A stretch of DNA of 64,000 nt from Ceratorhiza oryzae-sativae (taxonomy: Eukaryota; Basidiomycota; Agaricomycetes; Cantharellales; Ceratobasidiaceae): positions 248,001 to 312,000 of the forward strand of contig JARWMV010000239.1 of the NCBI GenBank assembly GCA_030998015.1, given 5' to 3'. This document shows positions 57,377 through 64,000 of the stretch, one piece after another (the stretch's first letter is position 1; the number at the start of each line of letters is the position of its first letter). The position numbers were made by a program, and so were the translations under genes. The notes under the pieces are model-generated. The model was given only the letters and a program-made list of their open reading frames with translations. It was not told the DNA's origin and ran no database searches.

Positions 57377-58295
57377 CTACGGCCTGTCGCTTGACCCGTC
57401 ATGATCGTCTGCGCCTGAGCTATCGGCTCTATGGCTGCCACTCGCTCGCGGGTCGGTCAACTCGGAGTGGGAGACAACCGATGCGAGTATCTTGAGCGGT
57501 GCTTGATCCACAATCTCGGCCCATCCGCCACGTAGACCAATCTCCACCACACGCGTCAGAATCCGAGAGAGCTCATTGTTCCTAGAATCATACGATACAC
57601 TCATCTATCAGGCCGAAGTTGACAGGCAAGCAGCTTTCTCACCGAGACCGTTCGTCGTCCAACGCTTGTTCCCATCCTTCGGCCATGGCCTTGATCTGGC
57701 TCTTCAGCTCCGTGACCTCGGTTCGAAGATCATCAAGTTGATCGTCGACGTCGTCCCGCCGCCTGGCTTGGGATCTATTCGAGCGCCACGCCTCCGCTAA
57801 AATTAACCCCGCCGCAACAGAGAACAAGAATGCCTCGGCCAGAGAATTTGCACCGTTCTGGATTGCCCTACCAAGCAAGAGGTTACATTTGTGCACCTCC
57901 CCTATTCCTAACCTCTTTGGACTTGCCGAGTTTCACTCAAAGGTTTGATGAGCTTGGCTGGCTCTCCCATTATGTGCGTACGCAGGTTAACCTGATATAC
58001 CGGGTAAGAACGGAGTCAGAGCATTTCATTTCACAAGCGCACCTCATTCCGATGTGCCCATTGAGCCCACGATACACAAATCCTCCTAAAGGTTGGGTGT
58101 CTAGATTCGATTGTTAATAAAACAAAAAAATCTCCGGCAACGAAGTAGGCGTACTGCTCAGCTTGATGCTTGAGGTTGTTGGCGATTGGTTTCGCGAGTG
58201 TCTACGAACGAAATGGATCATTGTCTACAACAAACAGATAATCCATGTCCAATACACACCCTAATTACCAATGTTGCAAGCTTCACAGACGCCAT
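57377..58295 (-). CDS. OPA3: OPA3-like protein
   Basis: Mitochondrial (and in some organisms peroxisomal) membrane protein of unknown exact role; human OPA3 mutations cause optic atrophy. Six exons or so join in phase from 58295: MASVKLATLVIR, TLAKPIANNLKHQAEQ, HPTFRRICVSWAQWAHRNE, VNLRTHIMGEPAKLIKPLSE, TRAIQNGANSLAEAF with a hydrophobic helix FLFSVAAGLILAEAW, then a charged coiled coil (DDQLDDLRTEVTELKSQIKA). The C-terminal part (NNELSRILTRVVEIGL) and an acidic, Ser-rich tail end at the stop at 57377. The N-terminal block is the family hallmark. Its stop is 210 bp from the ERO1 start, and the carboxylesterase gene ends 173 bp upstream. Confidence 0.9.
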
Positions 58296-58468
58296 GTTAT
58301 GGATGCGAGATGCTTCAATCCCGGTGGCTCGATGCCGAAGGGTATTCGCGTCTCATGGTGGAAGGGAGGCAGGGATAAACACTCGACAACAATCTTCGGC
58401 GCTTGCTTGACCAAAGGTGACTCAATTATGATGTGCATACATTACGAGAAACCAAGCGCGATACAGAG

Positions 58469-60805
<2,337 letters not shown>

Positions 60806-61170
60806 GCTTGTATTTATACTTTTGCGCTTGCAGGGTTGCGATCAGGGCGTGTTATCGAAGGCCATCACCCCGAGCGCTGGTTGGTCACGAAGGCGCTGGA
60901 GTGCTCAGCGAACGGATGTCCGTGGGCGCTTGCCTGGCTTCGACACACAGTAATCTGGTTCGGGATAGTTCCGCGGGCAGAGCGTAACATTCACGCCAGG
61001 AGACAGTCGGTGTATGCGAATAGGGAATCACCTGAATGGCGTCAGCCCTCGTGACTTGATGCGGGCCAACAACGTCGCTCACCCCTCGGTTTGCATCCGG
61101 GGAGCCCCTGTCACGCTCAAGGCCTATAAGACACGCCTTGCCCGCACACCCGACACTCGCGTCACCGACC
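60806..61170. promoter_or_regulatory. Divergent region between carboxylesterase and the Leu/Pro repeat gene
   Basis: About 365 bp, GC-rich, shared promoter space. No supported gene; several short shadow ORFs on both strands. Confidence 0.4.
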
Positions 61171-62981
61171 ATGGCCCAGCCGACGATATCCCCCCGGATG
61201 TTTGCTAGTTCTCCATTGCTTGCCTGGCTTCTCGACCTTCTCGTTCGCTCGACATCCGCGCTGGAAGTGGTCGCTCAATAGCCACAAAATGACTTGGTGG
61301 GTACTCACCATGTGGGGGCAACATAATTTTAACTTCTCTTATAAACTTCTCTAGCTCTACCAAGTACTATCTCCTCGCGCTAAATCGTCTTGTGATGAAG
61401 GTCTTGCAGCTCGGATCACCATTGGATTTTATACTCTATTCCGCCCCGCTCGTACGTCAGGTGTACAAGCTGGTTACATCCCAGCCGAGTTCCGCCAACC
61501 TGAGCTCCATCAACACTATTCAGAACGGGAATCGAATGGTCTGTTTAGTTGGTAGCGACGTGCGCGTCGCGGTGAGCCTTGCCGAGTGCCTCAGGCTTGC
61601 TATGCTCGATATTGGAATAGTGTGGCCGCCTATACTTACTCTTCCTGCTCCAAGATCTTTTTTGACGTTACCATCACCGAGGAAACTGCTCGCCCTGCCC
61701 GCACCTGCTCTTATTTTAACTCTACCCGCGCCCGAAAGGATCCTTGCTTTACCGGCACCTGCTCCCTTACTAGCCCTCCCTTTCCCCAAGGTGCTTCTGA
61801 CACTTCCAGCTCCGGCCTCATATAACTCTCAGTCCCGTGATCCAGAACCTGTCCTCAAGAACCCTACAGAAATCAGCCCAATTTTGACGTTGCTGGTTTC
61901 GTCCGTGATTGGTATGTGGCTGACCATCCCTGTGGTGAGCAACTCGATGTTGATGTTTATTTGGCTGTCATGCGCCAGGCTTTTTCTTTGGTGCTTACTG
62001 TGTTTGCCATAGAACATTATTGCCCGAAGCTAGTGGATCCCCAAGCGACCCCTCTATCCTCAAAAATCTGAACTGGATTTTCAGTGCCTGGTTACGAATC
62101 ATATGCAAGACTCCAAGTAGGCTCGGTATCTCGGTTATCCTTAGCAAGCTAGAAATTATTTATGGAAAAATAGCGTTTCGATTCCCGCCTGGATTCTTGG
62201 AATCGCTTTGGCACAAAGTCTGGAACAACGTATCGAGCCGAGTGTGCACAATTCTAGACAACTTGATTGTGGCCTCCGATTCGACTGAGGATGACGCCGA
62301 AATATCGCCCACGCCTGAGGATACACCCATGGAAGACTCTTTGGATAAACCCCTTGAATTTGGTACTGAAGACCGTTGGAGAGAGGTATCAGATAACAAG
62401 TCTCTTGTTACCTTACACGGTGTCTCCGATCAAGTGCAGCACGAAGAATTGGATGTGGGTCTCGAAATTCCGCAAGATGAGTCAGATGAACACCAGGACT
62501 CAGAATGTGAGGGCATGGGAGAACAAATGATTGGAAGTGTGGGTCAAGCGAACTTGCCACCCGAGACGACTAAGGCAGAACTAGCGCCACTGGAGCAGGT
62601 ACGCCAACTACTCGCTCTAGCTTGCCGAATGACGGTAGTAACGCCTGTTTCCAGCTGAATGTCGGATCACCAATTGATCCACGCGATATAACTGCAGCGA
62701 CAGGTTCCTCGTCTGCATCGAGTCAATGGGCCCCACAGAACATAGCTCCAGCCCGAGTGCACAGCGACAACGCTAGAGCGCCTCATGCTCCCACAGCACG
62801 TGCAAGCCACTTCTATGAAGTAAGATGGCGTGCGAAGGACGCGGCCGTAGAGAAAAATGACGGTAGCGAAGATTCCGGAACGATCGAAAGTGGCAATGAA
62901 GATGCCGCTCAGAAGCATCGAAATTATTCCAACCCTCTTTACTTTATTAGGATGAGACGCAAGCAGAGAGCGCGACGATAG
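61171..62981 (+). CDS. Uncharacterised protein with seven 9-residue Leu/Pro repeats
   Basis: Not recognised. A likely first exon (61171) encodes MAQPTISPRMFASSPLLAWL; after an intron the frame YYLLALNRLVMKVLQLGS continues to NTIQNGNRMVCLVGSDVRVA and then to the tandem repeat at 61635-61823 (consensus L-T/A-L-P-A-P-x-x-L/I). An intron near 61910-62020 leads to a part with SILKNLNWIFSAWLRIICK, then an acidic stretch (SDSTEDDAEISPTPEDTP) and, after another intron near 62600, a basic C-terminus ending FIRMRRKQRARR. The first intron of the second half does not keep phase with an obvious splice pair, so the join is tentative. Sits between two carboxylesterase genes. Confidence 0.5.
61635..61823 (+). 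repeat. Seven tandem 27-bp units encoding LxLPAPxxx
   Basis: Units start at 61635, 61662, 61689, 61716, 61743, 61770 and 61797. They read LTLPAPRSF, LTLPSPRKL, LALPAPALI, LTLPAPERI, LALPAPAPL, LALPFPKVL and LTLPAPASY. The Leu and Pro codons differ widely between units, so the DNA is old while the peptide pattern is kept. Confidence 0.85.
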
Positions 62982-63178
62982 TTTCATCACTGTCGGTTTC
63001 GACGTCTCTACGTGGCCTCTCAGTGGATTGTTATTCGTGGCGCCCGGCTTGCTACTCTGTCCTGTTTTCTCATCGATTTTTTTTAAATTCAATAAAGGCT
63101 TACACCTAGGTTGCATGAAGAGTAAGCCAATTGTTAATTGCTATATATCAAACTTCGACCCAAGGCCCAATCCTCAAA

Positions 63179-64000
63179 CTATATGTATAAGCTAGGGCTA
63201 TCTATGATAAAGTCTGTAGCTCTTCTACGAGCAGTATCCTTAAATGCAGTAATGTTCGATGCGAGCAACTGTAGAGTGTTGTTGGCTTTGCCGTATTGTG
63301 GCCAGTTTGGACCTGGTGGCTCACATGCTTGAGTCAGAAACAACGGAGTATAAGACCAAGTCTCACGTTTGATGCCATCCGTTGGGTTAGGATCCAGATG
63401 ATAAGCGAAATTGATCCTGCCAAAGTGGCTCATCAATAAAACAGCACAATTGGACGAACCAAGGTCACAAACCAGTAGTCCCCAATCGTTCGAACGAGTT
63501 CCAACATGTCGGAGGGCGCGTCTGGGTATGTTATCCCAACGGACTGCATAGAGAATGTAGCAAAGCTTCCGTGCTGAACGCCAAGGTACGGAGCAGACGC
63601 CGGTAACGCCTGTTTCATCAGGTACGACCTGGAGATGACTTGTAGGCGACACTTTAAGAAATTCGACGCATACATGTATACCAATTGCTGACTCCGAACT
63701 TGGTTGCTGCACTGTGATGATCCCTGCGGGGCCCCTATTGTATGCGTGAAAGATTAATAGATAATGGGACAACAAAAGGGTGGATGCCGTGTTTACCTGG
63801 AATACAAGGTCTCCCATCATACTAGCCGCACGCTTGTACTGTGCACTCAGGCCAAATGTAGTGTTCCTGGTACCATAAGGCGAACCTGCAGCAGGGTCAG
63901 TCGGATAATACTCCAAAAGTTGGCGGACGGCCGTCGTGTTTGTTATTCTAGAGTAGAGTCCCGGAAATCTAGCAGTTGCCAGGTCGACGATGTCTTGTTC
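63179..64000 (-). CDS. Type-B carboxylesterase/lipase (partial, C-terminal part)
   Basis: The 3' part of a second cholinesterase-like gene; the start lies beyond the right edge. From the edge inward: YYPTDPAAGSPYGTRNTTFG, YKRAASMMGDLVFQ, an intron, SAATKFGVSNW, another short intron, ISRSYLMKQALPASAPYLG, VQHGSFATF with the catalytic His, DAPSDMLELVRTIGDYW, and INFAYHLDPNP. It ends FIIDSPSLYI at the stop 63179. The block order and wording match the gene at 58469 (for example GSPYGTGNETFG and NFAYHLDPNG), so this is a paralog in the same direction about 4.7 kb away. The nucleophile Ser is outside the window. Confidence 0.88.
   Translation of the reverse strand, partial: EQDIVDLATARFPGLYSRITNTTAVRQLLEYYPTDPAAGSPYGTRNTTFGLSAQYKRAASMMGDLVFQVNTASTLLLSHYLLIFHAYNRGPAGIITVQQPSSESAIGIHVCVEFLKVSPTSHLQVVPDETGVTGVCSVPWRSARKLCYILYAVRWDNIPRRALRHVGTRSNDWGLLVCDLGSSNCAVLLMSHFGRINFAYHLDPNPTDGIKRETWSYTPLFLTQACEPPGPNWPQYGKANNTLQLLASNITAFKDTARRRATDFIIDSPSLYI

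Overview
The window looks like nuclear DNA of a filamentous basidiomycete, most likely an Agaricomycete close to Rhizoctonia/Ceratobasidium (inference). Almost every gene is broken by many introns of about 45-80 nt with GT...AG borders. Genes alternate strands with short shared promoters. Products include fungal-specific proteins (mitoribosomal mS51, a WOPR/Gti1-Pac2 regulator, a large FUSC/ArAE-type membrane protein) beside general eukaryotic housekeeping genes. Gene models below were built by joining reading frames across splice sites and matching conserved motifs by eye. No database was searched.

Layout. 0-6.5 kb: 5' part of a V-ATPase c'' subunit (runs off the left edge), a small I9 protease inhibitor, TIM17, a Tat-SF1/CUS2 splicing factor, and an unknown probably mitochondrial protein. 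6.6-20.3 kb: DNA topoisomerase I, complex I subunit NDUFB3/B12, TRM11 tRNA methyltransferase, an uncharacterised gene (paralog A), type II phosphatidylinositol 4-kinase, threonine deaminase. 20.6-28 kb: pepsin-like aspartic protease, a disordered protein, mS51, ferrochelatase with a C-terminal cysteine cluster. 29-38 kb: a two-finger C2H2 protein, glycerol-3-phosphate acyltransferase, METTL16-type RNA methyltransferase, an intron-containing tRNA-Leu(CAG), a bZIP factor. 38-47.6 kb: a disordered protein, a family-16 protein methyltransferase, the WOPR regulator, a small coiled-coil protein, DIM1 rRNA dimethylase. 47.8-64 kb: the FUSC/ArAE-like protein, paralog B of the uncharacterised family, ERO1, OPA3-like protein, and two type-B carboxylesterases flanking a protein with seven 9-residue Leu/Pro repeats.

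There is no operon or obvious metabolic cluster. Mitochondrial functions recur (TIM17, NDUFB3, mS51, ferrochelatase, OPA3, threonine deaminase), but this is probably chance neighbourhood. The most unusual items are the A/B gene pair with a PD-(D/E)XK-like core (one copy has Lys at the catalytic Glu position), the Leu/Pro repeat protein, and a recurring pattern of single-base breaks in four otherwise convincing genes. I saw no transposase, CRISPR array, rRNA or viral gene.
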